The notes below the pieces were generated by a model. The model was not told the origin of the DNA. It saw only the letters and a program-made list of their open reading frames with translations, and searched no databases. Of a stretch of 64,000 nt of DNA, positions 33,477 to 42,232 are shown one piece after another (position 1 is the stretch's first letter; the number at the start of each line of letters is the position of its first letter). Position numbers and translations under genes: made by a program. Source of the stretch: Clostridia bacterium (lineage in GTDB: Bacteria; Bacillota; Clostridia; Oscillospirales; CAG-272). The stretch lies in contig JAFYBN010000068.1 in the NCBI GenBank assembly GCA_017540175.1, positions 1-64,000 on the forward strand. Reading direction: 5' to 3'.

Positions 33477-35812
33477 TCTTCCGCGTCCTCCCTGTAATCC
33501 TCCACAAGCGCGAATCCAAGCTCTCCCGGCTCGAGCACCACGTCCCCGATGAGATCGAGGAAGAGGGTGTTGAGCCGATCCGCGAGCTCTCCTTCATACA
33601 GCGACCGCTCGCGGCAGAACGCGCGGAATCTGCCCGCAAGGGCCGCCCGCAGCGCGTCCCGCAGCGTGTCGGTATCGTCTTCTTTTTTCGTTTGACCGCT
33701 CGAAGAGCCGCTCTTCGGGCGGTCTTCGTCCGCTCCCTTCGGCGTCTCCGGAGCTTCACGGCCGGCCGCGGCGATTTCCGTCCGCGCATCGGCGGCGATC
33801 CCGGGGTCCGCTTCCCCACTCACGCCGGGGTCCGCTTCCCCACTCACGCCGGGGTCCGCTTCCCCGCTCACGCCGGGGTCCGCTTCCCCACTCCCGCCGG
33901 GATCCGCTTCCCCGGTCTCCGCGGGCGTCTCCCACGCGGCGCTGTCGAGCTCGCCCTCGAGCGCGATCGGCTCCCCGCCGACCTCGTCCTGCCCAAAGGC
34001 GGTCCTGTCCCCGGCAGCCGGTTCAGCTTCATCCCCGGCGGAATCGTAATCCTCCCCGGTCAGGCGGGTGGTGTTGCGCCAGGACTGCGCCTCGATGCTC
34101 CTTGCCGCGTCCCCGTCGAAGCCGCTCGTCTCGGACTCATAGTTCTTGAGATAATCCGGAGGCATATAGGCGTCTTCCTTTTTGCCCCTCGGCACGGAGG
34201 CGGGCATCAGGGGCGCGAAATAGGCGTCCACGGCGCGCGCCGCTTCCGGTCCGATCTCGTTCACACCGAGCTTCGCCTTGATGCCGAGGACGGCGCGAAG
34301 GCGGTTTTCCGTATATTTCACGAGCGCGGTCACGGCCAGACGGGTATCGGCACGGCGCGTGAAGGACACGAATTCGATGTCGAGCCTTCTTTTCACGTCC
34401 GATGCCGCGACCGCTCCGAGATAGCTGTCCCGCGTCATCCGGTAGACCCGGTCGAGCGCGAAGATGCCGCGGCGGTTTTCCGCGTCCCCCTCAAGGGCCG
34501 CGGAAACGGCGGCGGGAATGTGCTTCTCGTAGTCCTCTCTATGCTCTCCGTAATAGCGGCTCGTGCGGTAATCGTAATCGGACGAGGTCTCGATCACCGC
34601 CTTCGCGAGCAGACCCGCGCGAGCGGTGTTCAGATAGAACTCCTTGAACTGCGCCTTCGGGACGATCTCGTGCAGGATCCCGTTCAGCGAGGCGGGACAG
34701 GGGGTGCGGTGGATCAGGCAGTAATCCGGGAGCCATTCGCACAGGCACCCGTCGAGACGGGGATAGGTCTCCCGGTAGCCGAGCCAGATCCGCGCGAGCA
34801 GCTCGGCCCCTTCCTTCGGCGGGATCTCGTCCGGGAGGTTCAAAATCTCATAGATATAAAGCAGGATATAGGGAAAATCGCACCCGGGGCAGATCCCCGC
34901 GCGGATGGATTCCCGCACCCAGCGGTAAAACGAAATCTGTGCGCCGCTCATGTGGGCGTACTGCGGCACATAGGAGAAATACGGCACGCGCTCGATCTTC
35001 TGCTTCTCCCCGACGGGGATGGAAGAGGGCGTCTGATGGCTCCGCCGCGCGTCGGTGACGAAGCGGCTGTAAAACTCCGTTTCGGACTCCCACCGTCTGA
35101 CCGATACCGAGCGGATCAGAGCGCCGTCCGGCGTGTAGGTCTCAGCCGCGGTCTCGGGCGCGGGGCGCTTCTCCGCCGGTGCGGACGGGACAGAATTCCA
35201 CGGGGACTGCCTTCTGTATCGGCTCGTCTGATACCGCCCCTGCGGTCCGGCGGGCACGGAACGCGGCCCGTTCACGGTACGGACGACCCGGCCCGCGCTG
35301 CCCTCCCCGGTCTGCCGCTCGCGCGGAGGGATCTTTTCGCCGGCCGCCGCGGGCGCGCCTGCCTCCGGCTCCGGGTCCGGCACGTTCACGTCGGTCACGC
35401 CGACGCGGTTCTCCGGAAAGGAGGGCTTTTCGTAAACGCGGGGCTTAGGCACCCCGAGATCCCAGAAATTCTCGTCTCCGGCGCGGCCCGTTCCCTTCCC
35501 CGCGCCCGCGGGCACTGTCTCCGCTCCCGTAGAAAGCGCATCGACAAAGAACTCCGCGGCGGGCGTGCTGTCCCGTTCTTCTCCAGCGTCAGCTTCATGC
35601 GTCTGCGGCCGCGGGGAGCCGTCTTCGGCAGAGGGAAAAGGGCTTTGCGTTTCGCTCTTCACCGCGTGCTTTTGCGCCCGGGGGAAGTCGTCTTCGGCGG
35701 ATGGACGGCCCTCGGCGGCCCCGCCGCTCTTTTTCGCCCGGAGGGATTCCTCCACCCGGCGGCGGATCTCGCGCGCGAGCCCGACAAGCTCTTCCGGCGT
35801 TCTCTTTTCCAT
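33464..35812 (-). CDS. TerB-N/TerB-C domain protein
   Basis: A 782-residue cytosolic protein. After a low-complexity first 250 residues comes a TerB-N type domain (about 260-480: VPYFSYVPQYAHMSG, YRWVRESIRAGICPGCDFPYILLYIYEILN, CLCEWLPDYCLIH). The region to about 600 is helical. The end, FCRERSLYEGELADRL, then FLDLIGDVVLEPGELGF, matches TerB-C. A Gly/Asp-rich stretch of 8-residue repeats (GEADPGVS) lies between, encoded by the tandem repeat at 33801-33917. TerB-N proteins occur with DUF2791 ATPases and Lhr-like helicases in predicted stress or DNA-processing systems. ATG at 35812 follows GGAGG by 7 bases. Confidence 0.85.
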   Translation of the reverse strand: MEKRTPEELVGLAREIRRRVEESLRAKKSGGAAEGRPSAEDDFPRAQKHAVKSETQSPFPSAEDGSPRPQTHEADAGEERDSTPAAEFFVDALSTGAETVPAGAGKGTGRAGDENFWDLGVPKPRVYEKPSFPENRVGVTDVNVPDPEPEAGAPAAAGEKIPPRERQTGEGSAGRVVRTVNGPRSVPAGPQGRYQTSRYRRQSPWNSVPSAPAEKRPAPETAAETYTPDGALIRSVSVRRWESETEFYSRFVTDARRSHQTPSSIPVGEKQKIERVPYFSYVPQYAHMSGAQISFYRWVRESIRAGICPGCDFPYILLYIYEILNLPDEIPPKEGAELLARIWLGYRETYPRLDGCLCEWLPDYCLIHRTPCPASLNGILHEIVPKAQFKEFYLNTARAGLLAKAVIETSSDYDYRTSRYYGEHREDYEKHIPAAVSAALEGDAENRRGIFALDRVYRMTRDSYLGAVAASDVKRRLDIEFVSFTRRADTRLAVTALVKYTENRLRAVLGIKAKLGVNEIGPEAARAVDAYFAPLMPASVPRGKKEDAYMPPDYLKNYESETSGFDGDAARSIEAQSWRNTTRLTGEDYDSAGDEAEPAAGDRTAFGQDEVGGEPIALEGELDSAAWETPAETGEADPGGSGEADPGVSGEADPGVSGEADPGVSGEADPGIAADARTEIAAAGREAPETPKGADEDRPKSGSSSGQTKKEDDTDTLRDALRAALAGRFRAFCRERSLYEGELADRLNTLFLDLIGDVVLEPGELGFALVEDYREDAEEWLK
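33801..33917. repeat. 24-bp in-frame tandem repeat inside the TerB-N/C gene
   Basis: About five copies of a 24-base unit beginning CCGGGGTCCGCTTCCCC run head to tail. The third to fifth copies carry small changes. The unit adds eight residues each time (GEADPGVS), so copy-number change would not break the frame. Confidence 0.9.
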
Positions 35813-35851
35813 GCGCTCCCCTCCCCGCAAACGAAATGATGTTATCATACC

Positions 35852-35880
35852 ATTATACCATCTTCAAACCTGGGTGTCAA
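35852..35880 (-). promoter_or_regulatory. Consensus promoter of the TerB-N/DUF2791 operon
   Basis: On the minus strand TTGACA (35875-35880) and TATAAT (35852-35857) are perfect hexamers 17 bp apart, 39 bases upstream of the TerB-N start. Confidence 0.85.
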
Positions 35881-36117
35881 GTTTGCGCACTCACCCGCGC
35901 GCGGAGAAGATCGGGGCACGGGAGGGGAGAAATTCGTGAAAACAGACATTGTTTTTTCTCTGTTTTGTGGTATAATAAAAGGTTATCCCCGGCGCACTAA
36001 GGCGAACTCCGCCGCCCGGGGCGCGGGAGGCGGCGGGGGAGGCATTTCTACGGCGGAGGAGTATGCTGAAAACGCATGTTCCTTGATGGAGTCTGCTGAA
36101 ACCGTCCATTCTTTAAA

Positions 36118-37241
36118 GGAACAAACGCTGCGCCCGAGTTCGCGCAGCGAACTCGTGGAATTCGCGCGCAGCGCGAACTTCCGTGTTTGAGAATTACGGA
36201 TTTGTATTGCCCTGCGCGGGCGGCGGCACGGGGGGACCAGCTCAGGCCGCAGGTCCCCCCGTGCGGGGCCCATTGGCCATTACATCTGCGATCCTTGATT
36301 CTCCGAAGCGGCTCCGATGCGTTTGCGGCACAGATCAGCCGAAACTCAGAGCGACTGCGGCTCTCGAATCGTCAGCTGAAACATTGCAATTCGCGCTCGC
36401 GCGAATTGCCGTGATCCAAATTCGCGAATTACATGGCGCGTTGGCAGTCGGCGGAAGACGACGTGCATCTTCGCGAATGGAAGTCAGCCTTAATCTGCTA
36501 TGCCTGTTACCGTTTCAGCGCGACGAAAAGCGCAGCTTTCAACCCTCGTATTGCGAACGCGGGTAGAAAATCCTGCGGAGCCGCGGTAAAGCGCGTGCTT
36601 GTCTTTGCTTCAGTTATCGCGAGAATGGGATGCAGCGCAGAACGCATCACTTTACAGCACAGCATCCTATTCTCGCGACAGCTAATGTAAGAATTCGCTG
36701 AACTGGAACGCGGCTCCGCAGGATTTTCTACCCGCATTAGCTGCGCGAACAGAAACGACATTACTTAACGTGCGCTGAAACGCGAACAAGCTCAGCAGAT
36801 CCAGACTGACGCTATAGTCGCGAAGCCGCACGTCGATTACCGCTGGCAGCCAAACGCGTCCTGTAATCAAACGCGCTCGTCTTTACTAAAGGTTTCAACT
36901 TCAGGAAATCAGGCCGCGATGAACTCGCTTGATTCTTCAGCTGACGCCGTGCGCTTCGCAGTCGGAGCCGCTTTTGAGGATCAAGAACAATAGATTGGAT
37001 GGCCAAGGTGACCCGCACGGGGCGCCTTCGGCCTGAGATGGCGCCCCGTGCCGCCGCCCGCGCAGGGCAATACAAATCCGTAATTCTCAAACGCGCAGCG
37101 TTTGTTCCCAAAACAGCATGCGGTTTCAGCAGACTTCCCCGTGCTGCCGCCTGCGCAGGGCAATAAATTGTTCCCAAACACGGAAGTTCGCCGCGCCGAC
37201 GCAGTCGCGCTGCGCGGCGAACTCGGGCGAAGCGTTTGTTT
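36118..37241 (-). repeat. Element C: 1.12 kb non-coding composite repeat, inverted relative to A, B and D
   Basis: The ends are GGAACAAACGCTGCGCC and its inverse. Hairpins are 36226-36238 with 36252-36264 (GCACGGGGGGACC, perfect 13 bp) and 37015-37026 with 37040-37051 (GCACGGGGCGCC, perfect 12 bp). Its left half matches the reverse complement of the right half of element D through more than 150 bases. Nested units lie near the right end, including a GCCGACGCAGTCGCGC palindrome inside the terminal hairpin. The whole gap 35813-37440 holds the TerB-N promoter, this element and the PHP-gene promoter; no gene was seen. Confidence 0.8.
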
Positions 37242-37361
37242 CATTAGGAGAACGTGCGGTTTTTGCAGACTCCATCAAAAGACCCCGCGGTTTCAGCATA
37301 CTCCCCGCCATTTTGCCCGTGTTTCGGACTTTTTTCCCGCCGAGATTCGGACAATCCGATA

Positions 37362-37390
37362 TTGTAACTCCCCTCCGTTTGTGCTACAAT
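37362..37390 (+). promoter_or_regulatory. Promoter of the PHP-EamA-MATE-DUF1934 operon
   Basis: TTGTAA (37362-37367) and TACAAT (37385-37390) are 17 bp apart, about 50 bases before the first gene. Confidence 0.65.
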
Positions 37391-37440
37391 AAGGCGGATC
37401 AAAACGGGCGGCGAAAAGCCGCGTTTCACGGAGGCAAACC

Positions 37441-38271
37441 ATGGGAATGATCTCGAATCTGCACGCGCATACCGTACGCTGCCGCCACGCGTCCGGCACG
37501 GAACGGGAATATGTGGAAAACGCCCTCGCCGCGGGACTCAAGACCTACGGCTTCTCCGATCACGCGCCCTATCCCTTCCCGAACGGATACGTCTCCGGCT
37601 TCCGGATGGCCTGCGCACAGCAGGAGGATTACGTCGACACCCTGCTCGCGCTGAGAGAAGAATACAAAGGACAACTCGACCTGAAAATCGGCTACGAGGC
37701 GGAATACTATCCGAAATTCTTCCCCGATTTTCTCGCCATGATCCGCGCCTACCCAATCGATTACCTCATTCTCGGCCAGCACTTTATCGACAATGAAATC
37801 GGAGCGCCCTATTCCGGTCAGACCACCGATCAGGAGGCGCTGCTGCGCCGCTACGTCGATCAGGTCTCCGAGGGACTCGATACGGGCGTGTTCACCTATG
37901 TCGCCCACCCCGATCTCATGAATTTCGTCGGCGAGTCGGCAGTGTTCGACAAACTTTACGGCCGCCTCATCGAGACGGCAAAGAAACACGGCGCACCGCT
38001 CGAGATCAACCTGCTCGGCATCCGCGACCACCGCGCCTATCCGCACGAACGCTTCTTCGCGCTCTGCGGGGAGATCGGCGCCCCGGTCGTGATCGGCTGC
38101 GACGCGCATCAGGCCGAGGTCGCCGTCGATCAGCCGTCCTGCGAGACCGCCCTCTGCATAGTGGAAAAATACAAGCTCGAACTCGTCGAAAACCCGGTCC
38201 TGCGCCCCGTCGGCGCGGTCACGGAAGAAGAATACCGCCGCGCGAAAGCCGCGCAAGAGGAAAAATCATGA
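37441..38271 (+). CDS. PHP-domain phosphatase (histidinol-phosphatase-like)
   Basis: A 276-residue PHP-family metallo-phosphoesterase of the HisK/HisJ type. NLHAHTVRCRHASGT has the first HxH, GFSDHAPYPF the next histidine, KIGYEAEYYP the metal-bridging Glu, LGQHFI another ligand, and AHPDLMNF and IGCDAH the last ligands. In Bacillota the monofunctional histidinol phosphatase of histidine synthesis belongs here, but there are no other his genes nearby and the operon contains exporters. Another phosphorylated substrate is therefore possible. GGAGG precedes the ATG. Its stop overlaps the EamA start by 4 bases. Confidence 0.85.
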   Translation: MGMISNLHAHTVRCRHASGTEREYVENALAAGLKTYGFSDHAPYPFPNGYVSGFRMACAQQEDYVDTLLALREEYKGQLDLKIGYEAEYYPKFFPDFLAMIRAYPIDYLILGQHFIDNEIGAPYSGQTTDQEALLRRYVDQVSEGLDTGVFTYVAHPDLMNFVGESAVFDKLYGRLIETAKKHGAPLEINLLGIRDHRAYPHERFFALCGEIGAPVVIGCDAHQAEVAVDQPSCETALCIVEKYKLELVENPVLRPVGAVTEEEYRRAKAAQEEKS

Positions 38272-39146
38272 AAACAAGCGAACGCGCGCGGGGCGTGTGG
38301 CTGATGCTCGCCGCCGCCCTCCTCTTTTCCTTCGGCGGCATGCTCGTCAAGCTCGTCCCATGGAATCCGATGGCGATCTCCGCGGGGCGGTCGTTCATCG
38401 CGGGCGTAGAACTGCTGCTTTATATGAAGATCCGCGGGCACCGGCTCGTCTGGAACCGCGCGGTGCTCTTCGGCGGTTTCGCCATGGGCGCGACCTCGAC
38501 CCTCTACGTCGTCGCCGCGAAGCTCACCGCCGCCGCGAACGCCATCCTCTTACAGTACACCGCCCCCATTTTCATCATCCTGTTCATGTGGGTGATTTTC
38601 GGGGTCAAGCCCACGAAGCTCGATTTCGCGGCGACCGTGCTTCTCTTCTGCGGCGTCACGCTCTTTTTCCTCGACTCCCTCGAGGGGGGCGGCATGACGG
38701 GCAATCTGCTCGCGCTCGCCTCCGGGGTCACGTGGGCGCTCGTCTTCATGATGAAGCAGTGGGAGGGCGCGGACAATCTTTCCTCCGTCTTCTTCGGCTG
38801 CGTTTTCTGCGTGATCGTCGGTCTGCCGTGGCTCCTCTCCCCCTCGCTCGTCTGGTCGGGAACCTCGGTGCTCGGCATCCTCACGATCGGACTTCTGCAG
38901 TTCGGCGCGGCGTATATCTTCATGGCGGAGGGGCTGGCAACTACGCCGCCGCTCACCGCCTCCCTCGTCGCCATGATCGAGCCCGTGCTCAATCCCGTAT
39001 GGGTCGCGATCTTCGTGCATGAGACGATCGGCGCGCTCTCCCTCGCCGGGGCGTGCGTCGTCATCGTCGGCTCGCTTCTGTACAACATTCTCAAAGGCCG
39101 GGAAAGCACGGCAGGGAACGAAGCGGCGGGGGAAGGGAAATCATGA
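38268..39146 (+). CDS. EamA/DMT-family transporter
   Basis: A 292-residue membrane protein with ten predicted hydrophobic helices in two repeated five-helix halves, typical of the drug/metabolite transporter superfamily. Characteristic pieces are LLFSFGGMLVKLVPWNPMAISAGRSFIAG at the start and ALITVGEPVLNPVW-like TASLVAMIEPVLNPVWVAIF near residue 245. It probably exports a small metabolite across the cytoplasmic membrane. The start and stop codons overlap those of its neighbours by 4 bases each (ATGA), so it is tightly coupled with the PHP phosphatase and the MATE exporter. The substrate is unknown. Confidence 0.92.
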   Translation: MKTSERARGVWLMLAAALLFSFGGMLVKLVPWNPMAISAGRSFIAGVELLLYMKIRGHRLVWNRAVLFGGFAMGATSTLYVVAAKLTAAANAILLQYTAPIFIILFMWVIFGVKPTKLDFAATVLLFCGVTLFFLDSLEGGGMTGNLLALASGVTWALVFMMKQWEGADNLSSVFFGCVFCVIVGLPWLLSPSLVWSGTSVLGILTIGLLQFGAAYIFMAEGLATTPPLTASLVAMIEPVLNPVWVAIFVHETIGALSLAGACVVIVGSLLYNILKGRESTAGNEAAGEGKS

Positions 39147-40558
39147 TGACACGCGCCGCCCGCTCCCGTTCCGCAACGCTTGATCTCACAAAAGGGCCCG
39201 CCCTGCCCCTCATGCTCCGCTTCTGCCTCCCCATCCTGCTCGGCAATCTCATGCAGCAGTTCTACAACATGGCGGACGCCGCGGTCGTCGGAAAGATGGT
39301 GGGCAACGCCGCGCTTGCCGCGGTCGGGGCGACGGGGGCGATCACCTTTCTCGTCATCGGCTTCGTGGACGGCATCTGCGCGGGCTTCTGCATCCCAGCG
39401 GCGCAGTCCTTCGGCGCGGGCAACAAATCCCTCTTGAGGCGCTGCGTCGCGAACATTGTACGGCTCGCCGTCGGCGCGGCGCTGATCCTCACGGTGCTCT
39501 GCTCCGTCCTCCTGCCGACCGTTCTGGTTGCCATGCGCTTTCCCCCCGACATCTACGGGGACTCCTACGCCTACCTCAGCGTGATCTTCGCGGGCATCCC
39601 CGCGACCGTGGCGTACAACACGCAGGCGGGACTCATGCGCGCGATGGGCAACAGCAAAACGCCCCTCTACGTTCTGATTTTCGCGTCCGTTCTCAACATC
39701 GGACTCGATCTCACCCTCGTCGGCGCGTTCGGGCTCGGCGTGCGGGGCGCGGCGATCGCGACCGTCGTCTCGCAGGCGGTCTCCGCCCTGATCTGCTTTC
39801 TGTACATCCGGAAAACCTATCCCGAGCTCCGCGCGGACCGCGAGGAGCGTCGCTTCAGCGGAAAGATCGCCGCGCGGCTGATCCTCTCGGGGCTGCCGAT
39901 GGCGCTGCAGTATTCCATCACCGCGATCGGCTCCGTGCTGATCCAGGCGGCGGTCAACGACCTCGGCTCGACCGTCATCGCAGCGGTCACGGCGGCAAAC
40001 AAGGTGCAGTCCTTCGTGCACCTGCCCTTCGGCACCCTCGGCGTCACGATGTCGACCTTTACGGGGCAGAACCTCGGCGCGGGGCGGTACGACCGCGTCA
40101 AGGAAGGCTTCCGTGCGGGCATGCGGATCTCGGTCCTTTATTCGATCTTCATGGGCGTCGCGATGTATTTCGGGGGCGAGTACGTCTCCCTTTTGTTCAT
40201 CAACCGGGCGGACCCGATCCTTTCGGACCTGCTCGTCTGTCTCCGGCAGTATCTGCGGCTGAACTGCCTCTTCTACATCCCCCTCGGCGTCCTGATCGTC
40301 TGCCGCTTCACCCTGCAGGGCATGGAATACGGCGTGACCGCCATGTTTGCGGGCGCGTTTGAAATGGTCGCCCGGGGCGTCGTCGCGCTTCATTTCGCAA
40401 AGCTCTGGGGGTTCCGCGCCATCTGCTTCGCCAATCCCCTCGCTTGGATCGCCGCGTGCTTTCTGCTCGTCCCCGCGTGCGCGGTCGTGTTCCCGCGGGT
40501 CAGAAAAAAGCTCGCGTTCCAAAGTCCGAAAAACGAAACTGCGGAGGATCTTTCATGA
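39143..40558 (+). CDS. MATE-family efflux transporter
   Basis: A 471-residue MATE exporter with twelve hydrophobic helices. LDLTKGPALPLMLRFCLPILLGNLMQQFYNMADAAVVGK is the standard N-terminal signature, and the second half repeats the pattern around residue 250 (LILSGLPMALQYSITAIGSVLIQAAVN). It should expel an organic cation or metabolite in exchange for sodium or protons. ATG at 39143 was chosen because it overlaps the EamA stop and has GGGAAGGG upstream; the longer upstream frame is shadow. The closest pattern is the NorM/DinF-like group of Clostridia. The substrate is not predictable. Confidence 0.94.
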   Translation: MMTRAARSRSATLDLTKGPALPLMLRFCLPILLGNLMQQFYNMADAAVVGKMVGNAALAAVGATGAITFLVIGFVDGICAGFCIPAAQSFGAGNKSLLRRCVANIVRLAVGAALILTVLCSVLLPTVLVAMRFPPDIYGDSYAYLSVIFAGIPATVAYNTQAGLMRAMGNSKTPLYVLIFASVLNIGLDLTLVGAFGLGVRGAAIATVVSQAVSALICFLYIRKTYPELRADREERRFSGKIAARLILSGLPMALQYSITAIGSVLIQAAVNDLGSTVIAAVTAANKVQSFVHLPFGTLGVTMSTFTGQNLGAGRYDRVKEGFRAGMRISVLYSIFMGVAMYFGGEYVSLLFINRADPILSDLLVCLRQYLRLNCLFYIPLGVLIVCRFTLQGMEYGVTAMFAGAFEMVARGVVALHFAKLWGFRAICFANPLAWIAACFLLVPACAVVFPRVRKKLAFQSPKNETAEDLS

Positions 40559-41367
40559 ACCCTACCTATGACCGACTGCTGCTCGGCGGGGAAGAATCCC
40601 GCCCGGTGCGCATCACCCTGACCGCCCGGCAGTCCGACGTCGATCTCCCCGCCCGGATCGAAAGCGCCCTGTTCGGCGACTTCTTTTCGTCCGGCTCCGA
40701 GGGAGGCACCTCAGAGAGTCAGGTTTCCGAACAGCCGGCGTCCGGAGAGGTTGTCACGCCGGAAAACGCACGGGAAGCCCTCGAATACGCGGTGGACGAC
40801 GTCATCGACCGGGACTCCGACGGCTTCGCCTTTCCCCTCGACCCGGACGAACCCGACGACGACGAACTCCTCGACTCATTCGGCGAGGACGGAGAAGACG
40901 GCGACGCCGCGGATTTCTGGAAGATGATCGGCAATATTTTCCGGCAGATGGAGGACGCGAACTCCCAAAAGCCCGAGGAGGAGCCCCTTGTCGCAATCAT
41001 GCTCGGCGTCATGGAAAAGAAGCGCCGTGCGGACGGGGGGATCGATCTCGAAATCTCCTACGAGGACGCGCAGCTCGCCGACGGGACGCGCACCGTGATC
41101 CGGCTGTCTTCCGCCGAACCGGACGTTGTGACCGTGACCCGTTCGGGCGACGAAACGACGAGCATGATGATCTGCGAAGAGGGCGTGCGCCATGTTTCCA
41201 TGTACCGGACCCCCTACGCCGTGCTCGAGCTCGCCGTGCTCGGCCGCCGGTGCGAATCCACCGTGAACTGGATGCACGGCGGCGTCATCCGTATGGACTA
41301 TCTCGTCGAGTTCCACGGGGCCGACCTTCAGTACTCCGAGCTGACGATCAAGGTCGAACCGATGTGA
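40555..41367 (+). CDS. DUF1934 (YwiB-like) protein with acidic N-terminal extension
   Basis: A 270-residue protein. The C-terminal 115 residues match DUF1934: LEISYEDAQLADGTRTVIRL, VTVTRSGDETTSMMICEEGVRHVSMYRTPYAVLELAVLG, then GVIRMDYLVEF. This is a small beta-barrel, lipocalin-like fold of unknown function. The first 155 residues are an unusual, very acidic region (DEPDDDELLDSFGEDGEDGD) that standard family members lack. ATG at 40555 overlaps the MATE stop by 4 bases. It is the last gene of the operon. No export signal is present. Confidence 0.8.
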   Translation: MNPTYDRLLLGGEESRPVRITLTARQSDVDLPARIESALFGDFFSSGSEGGTSESQVSEQPASGEVVTPENAREALEYAVDDVIDRDSDGFAFPLDPDEPDDDELLDSFGEDGEDGDAADFWKMIGNIFRQMEDANSQKPEEEPLVAIMLGVMEKKRRADGGIDLEISYEDAQLADGTRTVIRLSSAEPDVVTVTRSGDETTSMMICEEGVRHVSMYRTPYAVLELAVLGRRCESTVNWMHGGVIRMDYLVEFHGADLQYSELTIKVEPM

Positions 41368-41445
41368 TCCGCCCGCCCTTCGCCGCGATTGCTGCCGAAT
41401 CTGACGGAAAACAACGGAAATTCTTCTTTTCCGACAAATTTCCGC

Positions 41446-41474
41446 TTGCATTTCGCCGAAGGGTATGTTATAAT
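41446..41474 (+). promoter_or_regulatory. Promoter of the YegP-like gene
   Basis: TTGCAT (41446-41451), 17 bp, TATAAT (41469-41474). The ATG at 41512 is preceded by CGGAGGA. Confidence 0.8.
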
Positions 41475-41511
41475 GACTACGGGAAACCATATCTATCTTT
41501 CGGAGGACACT

Positions 41512-41889
41512 ATGGGAAAATTTATTTTCAAGAAGACCGCCACCGGCTATAAGTTCGATCTCAAGGCGACGAACGGCATCGTCATCGCCACGTCCGAGGT
41601 TTACACCACGCCCGCCGCCTGCAAGAAGGGCATCGAGAGCGTGAAGAAAAACTGCATCGGCGAGATCGAGGATCAGACCGCCGAAACCGTGGAAGTCAAG
41701 AAGCATCCGAAATTCGAGGTCTATCAGGACAAGGCGGGCGAATTCCGCTATCGTCTGAAGGCCAAGAACGGCGAAATCATCGCGACGGGCGGAGAGGGCT
41801 ACAAGACCCTCAAGAACTGCCTGGGCGGCATCGAGAGCGTGAAGAACAACGCCCCCGACGCGGAAATCGTCGACGAGACCGCGGAATAA
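41512..41889 (+). CDS. DUF1508/YegP-like protein (two repeats)
   Basis: A 125-residue protein made of two DUF1508 repeats, each with a short beta-hairpin and helix: FDLKATNGIVIATSEVYTT...GIESVKKN (about 14-49) and YRLKAKNGEIIATGGEGYKT...GIESVKNN (about 77-112). YegP-type proteins are small cytosolic proteins of unknown function that sometimes accumulate under stress. The gene is monocistronic, with a strong promoter and ribosome binding site, so it may be abundantly made. A family 2 repeat starts 17 bases after the stop and may serve as its terminator. Confidence 0.92.
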   Translation: MGKFIFKKTATGYKFDLKATNGIVIATSEVYTTPAACKKGIESVKKNCIGEIEDQTAETVEVKKHPKFEVYQDKAGEFRYRLKAKNGEIIATGGEGYKTLKNCLGGIESVKNNAPDAEIVDETAE

Positions 41890-41905
41890 TCCGACCACAG
41901 CAAAA

Positions 41906-42192
41906 AAGCGGGGCTGTCGCATTAACTCCAGAAAACGGAGAAATGCAACAGCCCGCTTGCTTTTCAGAGCCGACAGCTGTCCTTTTTCTCCTTTATCAGA
42001 GGAGCCGGTTCAGCAAGCTGAACCCAAAAGGACCAAAAAGAGGAACTCCTTCTGTGTCTTGGGTGTTCCGAGGTCTGCGGACCTCGGGTCAGGGCGTTGC
42101 AGCAGTTCGCAGAGCGAACTGCAACACCCACACCACCTTTTGAAAAAGGTGGACGAAAACTTTTGGGACTATTTGCGACAGGCCCGTTTTTT
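41906..42192 (+). repeat. Complete ~290 bp hairpin-rich 3' repeat (family 2)
   Basis: Terminal inverted sequences GGGCTGTCGCA (from 41911) and TGCGACAGGCCC (42174-42185) close the unit, followed by GTTTTTT. Inside are a run of small palindromes: 41911-41923 with 41942-41954, GGTTCAGCAAGCTGAACC, CCGAGGTC/GACCTCGG, CAGTTCGC/GCGAACTG and CCACCTTTT/AAAAGGTGG. It shares about 200 bases with the inverted copy at 1-206. Both copies directly follow stop codons. The 343-base gap 41890-42232 contains nothing else recognised. Confidence 0.75.
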
Positions 42193-42232
42193 GTTTTATA
42201 TCGGAGCTGAATCCGGATCGAAAACCGGCGGC

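Noticed and set aside
28417..35812. Complete BREX system
   Set aside because: PglX methylase, PglZ, BrxA, BrxB, BrxC and BrxL genes are all missing; only the BrxD-like ATPase and the helicase family overlap.
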